64,000 nt of DNA from Paenibacillus sp. AN1007 (GCF_040702995.1 NZ_CP159992.1:3559501-3623500); one strand, 5' to 3'; positions 36,454-44,608 are shown, counted from the stretch's first letter. Notes: a model not told the origin generated them from the sequence alone. Numbers and translations: made by a program.

Positions 36454-37407
36454 CTACAGCTTGGAAGGCCAGCTGCCATACCAAGCATAACCTCCTCTTC
36501 TTTCCTTCTCGATCTCACTCAGCTTATATTTCACAATCCCGTCACGACCAACAAAAATAGGTCTGTCCGTACCAAGCTCATAGAAACGAGCCCAGATTGG
36601 TGAAGCGCTGGAATCCGCAATAATCCGGCTGTCTCCGTTCCCTCTCTCATATCGGTATCCTGTAATCTTCACTTTGTTAAACCAGGCTTCAGCGCCTTTA
36701 ATGGATGCCGTTATTCTGGCATTGGGTGGTCTTGTCTTCAGAAACTTGACGATGTTTACACTCTCAGCAGCCGTTAGCGAAGGCACTTCGTAACTTCTTC
36801 CGCCTGCTGGTCTCAGCGTACTGGAATCATGCTGCTGACCCCAAACCGTCAATTTCCCGCCGGATGACACCTGCGTGTTCAAAATGGCGTCAACCCCTTT
36901 AGATACCGCATTTTTACTGCGATTCGCAAGTGAAGTATCGATAAAAGAAAAGTCCCCTTTCCGGCCTGCAACTTCATCGAGCATGAACATCACATTAATC
37001 ATCGCGTCATCATTGTAAGTAATATGCTTATGATAGCCGGAGCTTTGATAGATTTGCGGCCAGCCGCCGTTGGAATACTGCATGTTAAGCAAAAAATTTA
37101 TGCCCTTAATGGCTGCAGCCGAGTAACGCGGATCTTTATTTTTCTTGAATTCCTTCGCAAGTCTTCTAATCTCGGAGTATGTAGCTTTATTATCGATCGT
37201 TGATTTGGCCCATTCACCTGATGTCTGACCGTAATCTTTTCTCCAACCTCCGTCCGGGCGCTGATTTTTCAAAATATCAGACAAACTTGCGGTTGTGCCT
37301 GATGCATCAGCTGCGGATACGGATGCTGCAGGAAGAACGACCATTCCTGCTGTGGAAAAAACCATGGAACATGCGAGTACAAACGTCATCCACTTTTTGG
37401 CTTTCAC
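36454..37407 (-). CDS. pelA: Pectate lyase, polysaccharide lyase family 10
   Basis: The 317-residue protein has a signal peptide (cleavage near SVSA-AD, residue 32) and a PL10 domain. NQRPDGGWRKDY, QYSNGGWPQIYQSSGYHKHITYNDDAM (residues about 110-137, with the calcium-binding and conserved DD) and WGQQHDSSTLRPAGGRSYEVPSLTAAES with the catalytic Arg are visible. It should cleave polygalacturonate outside the cell by beta-elimination with Ca2+. The start is GTG with GGGAG about 11 bases upstream. Two inverted repeats upstream suggest regulation. Confidence 0.93.
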   Translation of the reverse strand: MKAKKWMTFVLACSMVFSTAGMVVLPAASVSAADASGTTASLSDILKNQRPDGGWRKDYGQTSGEWAKSTIDNKATYSEIRRLAKEFKKNKDPRYSAAAIKGINFLLNMQYSNGGWPQIYQSSGYHKHITYNDDAMINVMFMLDEVAGRKGDFSFIDTSLANRSKNAVSKGVDAILNTQVSSGGKLTVWGQQHDSSTLRPAGGRSYEVPSLTAAESVNIVKFLKTRPPNARITASIKGAEAWFNKVKITGYRYERGNGDSRIIADSSASPIWARFYELGTDRPIFVGRDGIVKYKLSEIEKERRGGYAWYGSWPSKL

Positions 37408-37756
37408 AAAACATCACACTCCCAATTCATAAATTTTCCGTGCATTCTGGCTTACAACGGAATTATAAATCCCATTGTAAGCAATTTAAATACAAAATTT
37501 GTATGTATTTAATAAACTCATCATATGCAGCATCTCTTTCTTTGTCAATGTATGCGGCAGCATACGCTTATTAACTTCATTTCACCGGAACGGAATATTG
37601 CTTTTAACTCTTGACAAACTTGTTTATTATCCATTCTTACACCGATGAAACATTAATGACTATTTTGTAATCTTTAGTAGTCTGTTTTAAACATAATTCC
37701 GACTAAATTCGATAATTCCGCTAACATTGAGCCGCAAAGAAGACGTTAAAACAGGT
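37408..37756. other. Divergent intergenic region pelA / NlpC-P60 gene
   Basis: About 350 bases, AT-rich. The left part holds the pelA promoter with inverted repeats (37450-37504). Between 37505 and 37756 nothing clear is seen. Confidence 0.4.
37450..37504. promoter_or_regulatory. pelA promoter region with two inverted repeats
   Basis: GCTTACAA (37450-37457) and TTGTAAGC (37475-37482) are perfect 8-bp arms around TATAAT on the minus strand (37462-37467). A second repeat, ATACAAA-A-TTTGTAT, is at 37490-37504, where the -35 region would be. Both could be operators for a pectin or general regulator; the regulator is unknown. Confidence 0.45.
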
Positions 37757-37785
37757 TTGACAATTACGCATTTATGCAATATAGT
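37757..37785 (+). promoter_or_regulatory. Promoter of riboswitch-controlled NlpC/P60 gene
   Basis: TTGACA (37757-37762) and TATAGT (37780-37785) are separated by 17 bases. Transcription should start near 37792, just before the aptamer. Confidence 0.8.
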
Positions 37786-37815
37786 TTCAAATAGTTACAA
37801 AAACTTAATTATTCA

Positions 37816-37934
37816 TTTGCCGAGTTTCAGGATTGAAAACGGGGGAACCATTTTGGGTGAATTATTCTTATACATAGGAAATATAGGGAACCTTCTACCG
37901 AACCCTTAGCTAACTCCGTAGGCATCGAAGGGAG
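37816..37934 (+). ncRNA. Cyclic di-AMP riboswitch (ydaO-yuaA leader)
   Basis: The leader carries the hallmark blocks of the ydaO aptamer in order: GGGGGAACCA, TTGGGTGAAT, ATAGGGAACCTTCT, ACCGAACCC, AGCTAACTCCGTAGGC, then GAAGGGAGA. The class binds c-di-AMP and turns off wall hydrolase and osmolyte genes when it is high (established for ydaO). The 3' end merges with the Shine-Dalgarno of the next gene and no separate terminator fits before the start codon. Confidence 0.88.
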
Positions 37935-37938
37935 AACA

Positions 37939-38409
37939 TTGATTTTGAAAAAACTGATTATCTCCATTTTTGGAGCTGCTGTACTATTTACATCTGGGGC
38001 AACAACCACTGAGGCAAGCACAATAAATACCGTAGTTAACAATATGACAGGCATCCCGTACAAATGGGGCGGCACAACGATGGCCGGTTTCGATTGTTCC
38101 GGGTTTATGAGATATCTTTTTAATAAATACAGCATTGAACTGCCGCGCACGTCACAGCAGCAGGCCAAAGCGGGGACACCCGTTTCCAAAGCAGGAATTC
38201 GCACAGGCGATCTGGTATTTTTTAACACAACCGGCAGAGGGATTTCACATACAGGGGTATACATTGGCGGAGGTCAATTCGCACATGCTTCCAGCAGCAA
38301 AGGTGTCAGCATCACCAAGCTCTCGAACCCTTATTTCAATGATCGTTATGTGACGGCAAGACGGGTAACAGGTCAGTTTATGTACAACAAAATGATCGGA
38401 AAATTATAA
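37939..38409 (+). CDS. Secreted NlpC/P60 peptidoglycan endopeptidase
   Basis: The 156-residue protein has a signal peptide (KKLIISIFGAAVLFTSGATTTEA) and a C40 peptidase domain: YKWGGTTMAGFDCSGFM with the catalytic Cys, GDLVFFNTTGRGISHTGVYIG with the catalytic His, and QFAHASSSKGV with the third polar residue. It should cut D-gamma-glutamyl-diaminopimelate bonds in peptidoglycan. The start is TTG at 37939 just after AAGGGAGA, or TTG at 37945. It is controlled by the c-di-AMP riboswitch upstream, as are many NlpC/P60 and RpfB-type wall hydrolases of Firmicutes. Confidence 0.92.
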   Translation: MILKKLIISIFGAAVLFTSGATTTEASTINTVVNNMTGIPYKWGGTTMAGFDCSGFMRYLFNKYSIELPRTSQQQAKAGTPVSKAGIRTGDLVFFNTTGRGISHTGVYIGGGQFAHASSSKGVSITKLSNPYFNDRYVTARRVTGQFMYNKMIGKL

Positions 38410-38430
38410 GATCACCCTATTCTGCAATAC

Positions 38431-38468
38431 AAAAAAGGAGACACCGGTTCATTCCGGAGTCTCCTTTT
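38431..38468. terminator. Bidirectional terminator
   Basis: AAAAAAGGAGAC-A-CCGG and CCGG-A-GTCTCCTTTT form a stem with one internal mismatch and a 6-base loop. It lies between the NlpC/P60 gene and the convergent AhpD-like gene. Confidence 0.85.
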
Positions 38469-38499
38469 CTTTTCCTTGTAAAGGGATCAAACGAACGAA

Positions 38500-38829
38500 C
38501 TAATGCAGGGCCTTCTGCACCCGCATTGCTCCTTGTGACAAGGCATGACCGCCCCCTACAGCTCCAGCGACAGCTACAGTCTCCATAATCTCCTGATCCG
38601 TCGCTCCCTTGGAACGAGCCTCTTCTACATGATAGAACGTGCACACTTCATTATTGGCAAACAAACCGATGCCCAGTGCAATCAGCTGCTTTGTTTTGGC
38701 ATCGAGCACACCGGGCTGAAAACACTCCCCCGTAAACTCGTGGTACGATTTCACCACGTCTGGGAGTACATCGCTTAAAGCGCCAATCTGATCCTTATAA
38801 GCATGAACTTTATCATTCATTAATGTCAT
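38500..38829 (-). CDS. Carboxymuconolactone decarboxylase family protein (AhpD-like)
   Basis: The 109-residue helical protein matches the CMD/AhpD family: GVLDAKTKQLIALGIGLFANNEVCTFYHVEEARSKGATDQEIMETVAVA. In AhpD the motif is CxxCxxxH; here the first position is E-V-C-T-F-Y-H, so only one of the two cysteines is kept and thiol-disulfide activity may be absent. Actual function is unknown. ATG 38829 has AAAGGATG about 11 bases upstream; GTG 38841 is also in frame. Confidence 0.82.
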   Translation of the reverse strand: MTLMNDKVHAYKDQIGALSDVLPDVVKSYHEFTGECFQPGVLDAKTKQLIALGIGLFANNEVCTFYHVEEARSKGATDQEIMETVAVAGAVGGGHALSQGAMRVQKALH

Positions 38830-38942
38830 GGCTTGCAGCACATCCTTTCGGCTGTAAATACAGCGAATTTTTCCACTGTACCTATGTTCTCTCGACTATG
38901 CCGCAATTATGCCATTCCACGATGGTAAATCCAAACATTTAA

Positions 38943-39161
38943 TCATTCGCTCAGAACACTTTGGCGAGGTTCACTGAACAACTGGTAACGATAACGGCGA
39001 TCCAGCTTCACCACACGGCGGTTCTGACGACGAATCAGCACCTGCTCATCATCCCAGGCAACGACGATGCCTGTCACATCATTCGACTCCAGTTCATCTC
39101 GCACAACTCTTACTTTCTCCCCTGATAAACGCAGGGCATCCAACTCTGTATCACTAATCAT
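38943..39161 (-). CDS. Small conserved protein of unknown function
   Basis: The 72-residue protein starts MISDTELDALRLSGEKVRVVRDELESNDVTGIVVAWDDEQVLIRRQNRRVVKLDRRYRYQLF. The beta-rich pattern with GIVVAWDDEQVLIRR looks like a small Sm- or KOW-like barrel, which is a guess. TAGGAG 8 bases before the ATG at 39161 fixes the start. Confidence 0.65.
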   Translation of the reverse strand: MISDTELDALRLSGEKVRVVRDELESNDVTGIVVAWDDEQVLIRRQNRRVVKLDRRYRYQLFSEPRQSVLSE

Positions 39162-39192
39162 GTCCAGAACTCCTATATTCAAATTACCTTAC

Positions 39193-39227
39193 AAAAAGAG
39201 ACCTAAATGAAAAGTCATTTAGGTCTC
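39193..39227 (-). terminator. Terminator of the downstream-directed minus-strand gene
   Basis: GAGACCTAAATGA (39198-39210) and TCATTTAGGTCTC (39215-39227) form a perfect 13-bp stem with a 4-base loop, followed on the minus strand by TTTTTGT. It ends the transcript of the 39281-39610 gene. Confidence 0.88.
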
Positions 39228-39280
39228 ACGTGACTGTATTGGACTGTCATGTCATTCGAAGAAAATGTCCCGACTGAGAG

Positions 39281-39610
39281 TTACCGCTGCGCGTGCTCTT
39301 TGCTGTCGTTCTTCTCGAACCAAAAATCTAGCACTTTGGCGGACATCACACGTTCTTCAAGGTACTCCACTTGGTGCGGTGTAAATTGTTCTTTCCAAGA
39401 GAAGGACAACTCTTCACACAAGCCTACAATCGTCAGTAATTCTGACCAGGCAACATAGCGTTTGTACCAGAAAAATTGAGGATGTTCAATCATATAGGGA
39501 TAAAGGTCATCGAATTCCGTATGTTTACAATCCAGGGCACGTTCAAAATGAACTTTCGATTCCGCCAGCTTATCAATAAAAAATTGTTCCGTTGCCGGTT
39601 GGTTCCCCAT
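39281..39610 (-). CDS. Conserved hypothetical protein
   Basis: The 109-residue soluble protein begins MGNQPATEQFFIDKLAESKVHFERA and is rich in aromatic residues (HPQFFWYKRYVAWSELL). It looks all-helical. I do not recognise the family. GGAGG lies 7 bases before the ATG at 39610; a longer frame to 39664 has no site. Confidence 0.65.
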   Translation of the reverse strand: MGNQPATEQFFIDKLAESKVHFERALDCKHTEFDDLYPYMIEHPQFFWYKRYVAWSELLTIVGLCEELSFSWKEQFTPHQVEYLEERVMSAKVLDFWFEKNDSKEHAQR

Positions 39611-39708
39611 GGTGCTGCCTCCTCTCCCTAACATACCCCCATTATAAAGGAAATCTACGGCCATGCAAAGCCATAGTTCAAAAATTAGGTCCTATTTTCT
39701 TCAAAAAG

Positions 39709-40290
39709 TCACATTTCATTATCGTCGAACTGCACCGTGCCATTGTTCAGCGAACGAATGCGTACAAGTGCTTCCACCGGAATGCCCTGCTCCCGAATCG
39801 TACGTGCACCAGCCTGGAAGCACTTCTCAACCACAACACCGAATCCAACCAGTTCCGCGCCAGAACGCTCGATAATCTTGATGACACCGCGGGCAGCGTC
39901 TCCATTGGCAATAATATCATCAATGAACAAAATACGGTCATTCTCATGAATGTATTCGCGAGATACCATGATGTCCGTTACGATTCCTTTCGTAAAGGAT
40001 GGTACACGTTCGCAGTAGGCGTCAGGATCGGCCAGAAGCGTTTTTTTGCGGCGAGCAAATACCAAAGGAACCCCCAATTCATGCGCTGCGGCAAAGGCAA
40101 CCGGAATCCCCGAAGATTCAACCGTAATTACCCGGGTTACCCCGCTTTCGCGAAACCGTGCAGCAAACTCCCGTCCCATTTCCATGGTTAATGCAGGATC
40201 GATTTGATGGTTCAAAAGCCCGTCCAGCTTCAAAACCTGATCCGATATGACGACACCTTCTTGTAAAATTCGTTGTTTTAATACGTCCAT
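39709..40290 (-). CDS. xpt: Xanthine phosphoribosyltransferase
   Basis: The 193-residue protein fits Xpt of B. subtilis: MDVLKQRILQEGVVISDQVLKLDGLLNHQIDP at the N-terminus, ESSGIPVAFAAAHELGVPLVFARRKK in the middle, and the PRPP-binding motif ILFIDDIIANGDAARG near residue 124. It makes XMP from xanthine and PRPP for purine salvage. In B. subtilis xpt-pbuX follows a guanine riboswitch; I looked in the 200 bases upstream and saw no such aptamer, and no pbuX follows. GGGAGGT precedes the ATG. Confidence 0.94.
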   Translation of the reverse strand: MDVLKQRILQEGVVISDQVLKLDGLLNHQIDPALTMEMGREFAARFRESGVTRVITVESSGIPVAFAAAHELGVPLVFARRKKTLLADPDAYCERVPSFTKGIVTDIMVSREYIHENDRILFIDDIIANGDAARGVIKIIERSGAELVGFGVVVEKCFQAGARTIREQGIPVEALVRIRSLNNGTVQFDDNEM

Positions 40291-40494
40291 GATTTGACCT
40301 CCCAGCCTATCCTATGAGGTTTAAAGTATCATATATCCTGCTGCAAGTTCAAGCGAAATCAGGCACATGTCCATATCCCATCCATATTTTAGAATTGTAA
40401 CTTATGCTGCTGTCATGACTTTAATAGGTCAAGCATAACTTGTACTATGGTACCCGCATGTCCAATCAATCAAGGGACCTGAAAGGGGTAACAC

Positions 40495-41553
40495 ATGAAA
40501 CAGGCATTCCGGGTACTGCAGATTGCATTTACTTACATCGGAACCGTTGTCGGAGCCGGCTTCGCCACAGGGCAGGAGATACTGCAGTTTTTTACCCAGT
40601 ATGGCAAGTGGGCCACAATCACCATCGGTTTGTCCACCATGCTCTTTGTCTGGCTCGGCACTAAAATGATGCTTATTGCGCATGATACGGGTTCCCGGTC
40701 ATATGAAGACCTGAACAAACATCTGTTTGGCCACAAAGCTGGTAAATGGGTTACGTGGATAACGCTTATCGTTCTGATCGGGGTCAATAGTGTCATGCTT
40801 GCCGGAGCAGGCTCTGTTTTTATGGAGCATCTTGGTTTACATTATCAAACAGGGTTAATCATTACACTGGTTGGCACTTATCTGCTTCTGGGACGGGGCA
40901 TGCAGGCTATTCTGCAAATGAACAGTATTGTCGTGCCCATGATGCTCCTGCTGTCCCTGCTTATGATTTTTAGTACGGTCCATCACCCTGGTGCACTGCG
41001 TTTTCTCACCCTGACAACCGACAGCAATCCCCTTCAGGTATGGATATCCCCACTGCTCTACACCGCATTTAACCTTGCTCTCGCTCAAGCGGTACTTGTT
41101 CCTGTTGGCAACCAGATCCGTCATCGCAATACATTAAAATGGGGCGGAATTGCAGGCGGAATCGGCGTAGGTTTTATGCTGATGGCAGCTCATTTTGCCA
41201 TGTCGGCGCAGATGCCCGGCATCGTCCAGTTCGAGATCCCGATGGGCAGCCTTGCCTTTCAATTAGGATGGATTGTGCAGTCGGTATATGTCACGCTTAT
41301 TTTTATGGAAATTTTCACGACGTTTGTGGCCGACATTTATGGTATGACCCTGCAGCTCAGACAGCATATTAACGTTCATCCCCGATTAATTACGCTCGTC
41401 ATTATGATGCTGTGTTACTCCTTGAGCCAATTCGGCTTCAGTTCCCTTCTGTCCATCCTCTATCCGATTTTCGGATGTATGGCCCTCTTTTGGGCGGGCA
41501 AACTGATTATGGATCGCTGGGGCACATTACGTGGACGAAATACACCTAACTGA
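40495..41553 (+). CDS. YkvI-like membrane transporter
   Basis: The 352-residue protein has about 10 membrane helices and starts FTYIGTVVGAGFATGQEILQFFTQYG, the signature of the YkvI family, related to the amino acid-polyamine-cation (LeuT-like) transporters. The GAGFATGQE unwound helix would line the substrate site. The substrate is unknown. GAAAGGGG lies before the ATG. It is divergent from xpt. Confidence 0.85.
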   Translation: MKQAFRVLQIAFTYIGTVVGAGFATGQEILQFFTQYGKWATITIGLSTMLFVWLGTKMMLIAHDTGSRSYEDLNKHLFGHKAGKWVTWITLIVLIGVNSVMLAGAGSVFMEHLGLHYQTGLIITLVGTYLLLGRGMQAILQMNSIVVPMMLLLSLLMIFSTVHHPGALRFLTLTTDSNPLQVWISPLLYTAFNLALAQAVLVPVGNQIRHRNTLKWGGIAGGIGVGFMLMAAHFAMSAQMPGIVQFEIPMGSLAFQLGWIVQSVYVTLIFMEIFTTFVADIYGMTLQLRQHINVHPRLITLVIMMLCYSLSQFGFSSLLSILYPIFGCMALFWAGKLIMDRWGTLRGRNTPN

Positions 41554-41632
41554 TGGCGTCGAGGCCGTTTTAAGCCGATATGTTTATGTTATAATTACAA
41601 TGATCCATGACTCTTGAAAAAGGACTGTTGTT

Positions 41633-41662
41633 ATGAAAAAAACAGACAAGTTCGCCTCCTGA
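41633..41662 (+). CDS. cat leader peptide
   Basis: A 9-codon frame MKKTDKFAS with stop TGA lies just upstream of the cat gene, with AAAAGGA before it. Compare the cat-86 leader MVKTDKISSS as I recall it: the KTDK core that stalls the chloramphenicol-bound ribosome is kept. Its last codons and stop lie in the left arm of the hairpin that hides the cat ribosome site. Confidence 0.85.
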   Translation: MKKTDKFAS

Positions 41663-41689
41663 ATTCGCTCTAACAAAAATTTAGGAGGC
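41654..41689 (+). promoter_or_regulatory. Translational attenuator hairpin of cat
   Basis: GCCTCCTGAATT (41654-41665) pairs with AATTTAGGAGGC (41678-41689) over 12 bp with one G-T pair and a 12-base loop. The right arm contains the cat Shine-Dalgarno AGGAGG. A ribosome stalled on the leader by chloramphenicol would melt the stem and expose the site. Confidence 0.88.
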
Positions 41690-41697
41690 ACATGAAA

Positions 41698-42348
41698 ATG
41701 AAATTTAACAAAATCGATTTTGATGACTGGAATAGAACTGAGATCTTTCATCACTATATGAACCAAAATACGAGTTTTAGCTTAACGAAAGAAATGGATA
41801 TCGGTGTATTATATCGGCTGATAAAACAAAAAAAATATCGATTCTATCCTGCTTTTATCTTCTTAGTCACCCAGGTTATTAATTCACACCAAGCTTTTCG
41901 GACGGGTTACAATAAGGAAGGATCTGTAGGGTATTGGGATAAACTAGAACCGCTTTATACGATTTTTGATCAGACATCCGAATCATTCTCTGCGATTTGC
42001 ACTGAGGTAACCCATGATTTCAACACATTTCACCTGGCTTACCTTGATGATACGGAAAAGTATAGCGGTTCCGGCAAATTATTCCCCAAAACACCTATGC
42101 CTGAAAATATGTTTTCTCTTTCGATCCTTCCATGGACATCGTTTACTGGATTCAACTTGAATATTAACAACAACAACCGTTACCTTCTGCCCATTGTTAC
42201 AGCAGGAAAATTTGAGAATAAAAACGATTCCATATACTTACCGTTATCATTACAAGTGCATCACTCCGTTTGTGATGGTTACCACGCAGCATTATTTATG
42301 AATGCTGTTCAGGAACTGGCGTTAAAACCGCATGATTGGATGCGGTAA
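41698..42348 (+). CDS. cat: Chloramphenicol acetyltransferase, type A
   Basis: The 216-residue enzyme transfers acetyl from acetyl-CoA to chloramphenicol, inactivating it. The catalytic His is the second of QVHHSVCDGYHA near the C-terminus; the substrate-site region LPWTSFTGFNLNI and FPKTPMPENMFSLSILPW are typical of CatA. ATG 41698 lies 9 bases after AGGAGG; ATG 41692 is only 3 bases away and less likely. A TATAAT at 41590-41595 may be its -10. It is single and chromosomal in context, with no transposase near, so it may be an intrinsic cat gene of this lineage. Confidence 0.94.
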   Translation: MKFNKIDFDDWNRTEIFHHYMNQNTSFSLTKEMDIGVLYRLIKQKKYRFYPAFIFLVTQVINSHQAFRTGYNKEGSVGYWDKLEPLYTIFDQTSESFSAICTEVTHDFNTFHLAYLDDTEKYSGSGKLFPKTPMPENMFSLSILPWTSFTGFNLNINNNNRYLLPIVTAGKFENKNDSIYLPLSLQVHHSVCDGYHAALFMNAVQELALKPHDWMR

Positions 42349-42365
42349 AATTTCTTATATGTACA

Positions 42366-42391
42366 AAAAGCCGCTGTATCGCTACAGCGGC
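42366..42391 (-). terminator. Terminator of GT4 gene
   Basis: GCCGCTGTA and TACAGCGGC form a perfect 9-bp stem with loop TCGC; on the minus strand TTTTT follows. It also may act weakly for cat on the plus strand. Confidence 0.78.
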
Positions 42392-42413
42392 ATGTTTCAT
42401 AGTTCTGCTATAC

Positions 42414-43550
42414 TCAGGCCTGTGCCTCAAATTGCAGATACATCTTTTTTAATTCATTCACTGATCTGCCGAGAGAGTAATGAGTCTTCGCTTTCTCACA
42501 AGCTGAACGAGCCAGTTCATAGCGGAATGCGGGGTCAAGCATCACTTTTTCAAGAGCATCAGCCAAGGCAGATGGATCTTCGGGTGGTACGAGCAGCCCG
42601 TTAATTCCATCTTCAATCTGTTCAGGGATTCCTCCCACATCTGTACCTATAAGAGCCAGGCAGCTCAATGCTGCTTCAGCAAACACTGAACCAAAGGCTT
42701 CTGCTCGTGATGGCAGTACAAACACATCAAAGAACGGCATAAATTCCTCAGGATGAAGCGTATATCCATAGAATATCGTCTCGTTGTAAATTCCCAGACG
42801 CTGTGCCAGCTCCTCCAAATCAGGTCGAATCGGGCCGTCACCGATAATATGAAGCACGTAATCATGACCTCTGTCCTTCAGTTCCGCACATGCCTTGAAT
42901 AAAATATCCAAACCTTTAGCGGGAACAAGACGGCACACCGTGACCAGCTGCGGAACTGCATTTTCGTGAGGGATCGGCTTGAAGCGTTTCTCGTCAAAAC
43001 CATTCGGGATAATTCCGATTTGGTCGGGATGTTTCACATAGGGACTCAAATATCGCCGGAATGAATCCGATACTGTCAACAGCCGTTCTGCGCGATGTTC
43101 CAGTTCCCCATAGATGGCAAGCAGGAACTGATGCTCCAATCCGTTTGGCTCAATCCGGCTGTTAAGAATAAGTTCTCGTTCGTAACTGGAGTGAATCGTT
43201 TGAATCAGCGGAGTTTCAGGAAAAACGGATTTCATTGCAAGTCCTGCAATAGGATGATGCGCATGAATCAGATCATAGGGCTTCTGAATACGAAGCTTGG
43301 TCCACCACAGGTAGTCGCGATACGTCTGTATATATTTCTGAACCACAGGACTATCTCCGTAGACGGTCCAATCAAACGTCTCAAAATGTACTTCCTCCCG
43401 GCCTTTATTACGAATACGTTTCGGCAAAGAAAACAGATCCATTTCCCATCTCGGGCTCGCAAACCTCTCCTGCAGGTATGGAATCATAGAGGATACACCT
43501 CCGGGCTGCTCCGGAGGAAAGAATAGAGCCTGTAACAATTTCAACGTCAT
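42414..43550 (-). CDS. Glycosyltransferase family 4
   Basis: The 378-residue protein has the GT-B fold: N-terminal PPEQPGGVSSMIPYLQERF with the GG loop, DLIHAHHPIAGL, then a C-terminal donor domain with VTVCRLVPAKGLDILFKACAEL, and the E-x7-E motif EAFGSVFAE near residue 284. Such enzymes transfer a sugar from a nucleotide sugar to lipid, wall polymer or small molecule. No membrane segment. Alone between two convergent or spaced genes, so the acceptor is unknown. GAGGGGGAT precedes the ATG. A LexA-like palindrome lies 54 bases upstream. Confidence 0.88.
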   Translation of the reverse strand: MTLKLLQALFFPPEQPGGVSSMIPYLQERFASPRWEMDLFSLPKRIRNKGREEVHFETFDWTVYGDSPVVQKYIQTYRDYLWWTKLRIQKPYDLIHAHHPIAGLAMKSVFPETPLIQTIHSSYERELILNSRIEPNGLEHQFLLAIYGELEHRAERLLTVSDSFRRYLSPYVKHPDQIGIIPNGFDEKRFKPIPHENAVPQLVTVCRLVPAKGLDILFKACAELKDRGHDYVLHIIGDGPIRPDLEELAQRLGIYNETIFYGYTLHPEEFMPFFDVFVLPSRAEAFGSVFAEAALSCLALIGTDVGGIPEQIEDGINGLLVPPEDPSALADALEKVMLDPAFRYELARSACEKAKTHYSLGRSVNELKKMYLQFEAQA

Positions 43551-43924
43551 TATCCCCCTCTCCAGCTTGATTTCTCTTCTTCTACATTCATTTATGATAT
43601 ATCAGAACATATGTTCAGTAAAGCGCGCTGGGTTTCCCACCTCAGTACTTCATAGGAAAAAATGTATTTTCATGCATTTTACTGTATACCATCACTGTTC
43701 ATTATGACATAGAAAAGCTCGAACATCTACCATTTTGCTGTATGAATTACGAAGTCGTATATACAACATATTCAGCGAACGTTTCATGCAGAAGTCCATT
43801 ATTTATATTACATACTCTTCTTGGCTGCAGGCAGATTATGGTCGTTATATCATTAAAGCCGGGCAAGCTTGTCAGCTTCCGGCTTCTTGTTTATTACATT
43901 TTATAACTAAAAATTCCATATTCT
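43551..43924. other. Intergenic region between GT4 and GNAT genes
   Basis: This 374-base AT-rich gap holds the GT4 promoter region with the GAACATATGTTC palindrome (43604-43617) and a hairpin AAGCCGG ... CCGGCTT (43857-43885) after the GNAT gene. Short frames here lack ribosome sites and are not called. Confidence 0.45.
43604..43617. promoter_or_regulatory. LexA (DinR)-box-like palindrome
   Basis: AGAACATATGTTCA is a perfect palindrome in its inner 12 bases and fits the Gram-positive SOS box CGAACRNRYGTTYG except at the outer positions. It lies near the predicted GT4 promoter. One site alone may be chance. Confidence 0.35.
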
Positions 43925-44470
43925 CTACAACTCAATCGATTTCTCGTAAATGCTGAATCCATCCTGCCCACCTGCATAACTGAAACCATTTCTTGCATAA
44001 AAGGCATTTAACGTCACGTTGTCAGCCCCGCAATCCAGTCGAACGAGAGACTTTTTTTCGAATTGTATCCCGCTGCTGGACCATTCCAAAATGGATTGCC
44101 CCAGACCTGTTCGAGCATACTTTCTTCGAATGGCCAGACGATGCAGATAAAGTGCTCCATCCTCGGCATGGGCCTTATCTCCCCACAGCTTGTGATCCCA
44201 TGGACTTGGCTTCTGCATAAGAATGACCATTCCCGCGATCTCCGCCTCCTTTTTAAAAACAAATACATCGCCCCGCCGAATGGCGGAAGGTGTATCATGG
44301 GAATCCTGCCCTTGAAGCAGAGCATTCCATTGGGAGGAGCCCTGACTTTTCAGCCATGAAGCAGTTTCAACAAGCAGAGAGCGCACCTCTTCCGTATCCT
44401 CCGGCTGTGCCTGCACAGCTTGGAATCCGTTATTTATGTATTGGCTGCGTATTGTGAATGAATGCGTCAT
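43925..44470 (-). CDS. GNAT family N-acetyltransferase
   Basis: The 181-residue protein has the GNAT fold: ALQ-type N-terminus, ALYLHRLAIRRKYARTGLGQSILEW (motif A with the RxxGxG acetyl-CoA loop), and VRLDCGADNVTLNAFYARNGFSYAG (motif B). It transfers an acetyl group to an unknown amine. AAGGAGG lies just before two adjacent ATGs (44473 and 44470); the second has the better spacing. It is a single gene. Confidence 0.9.
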   Translation of the reverse strand: MTHSFTIRSQYINNGFQAVQAQPEDTEEVRSLLVETASWLKSQGSSQWNALLQGQDSHDTPSAIRRGDVFVFKKEAEIAGMVILMQKPSPWDHKLWGDKAHAEDGALYLHRLAIRRKYARTGLGQSILEWSSSGIQFEKKSLVRLDCGADNVTLNAFYARNGFSYAGGQDGFSIYEKSIEL

Positions 44471-44608
44471 CATGCCCCTCCTTGTTCCATACTAAAGTAT
44501 ACGAAATTAACTAATCGTACTATACCGGGAAATCCATTTTTCGTCAAAATCAAATGAATAATCTATTCATAAAGTAATAAAAAAAGAAGGATAAAAGGCT
44601 GCCGCCTC

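Noticed and set aside
40291..40494. Guanine riboswitch upstream of xpt
   Set aside because: The purine aptamer core (paired loops with GG and CC kissing bases) was not found in the 200 bases before the gene.
43735..43956. Open frame between GT4 and GNAT genes
   Set aside because: No ribosome site; composition looks non-coding and it runs into the GNAT gene 3' end on the other strand.
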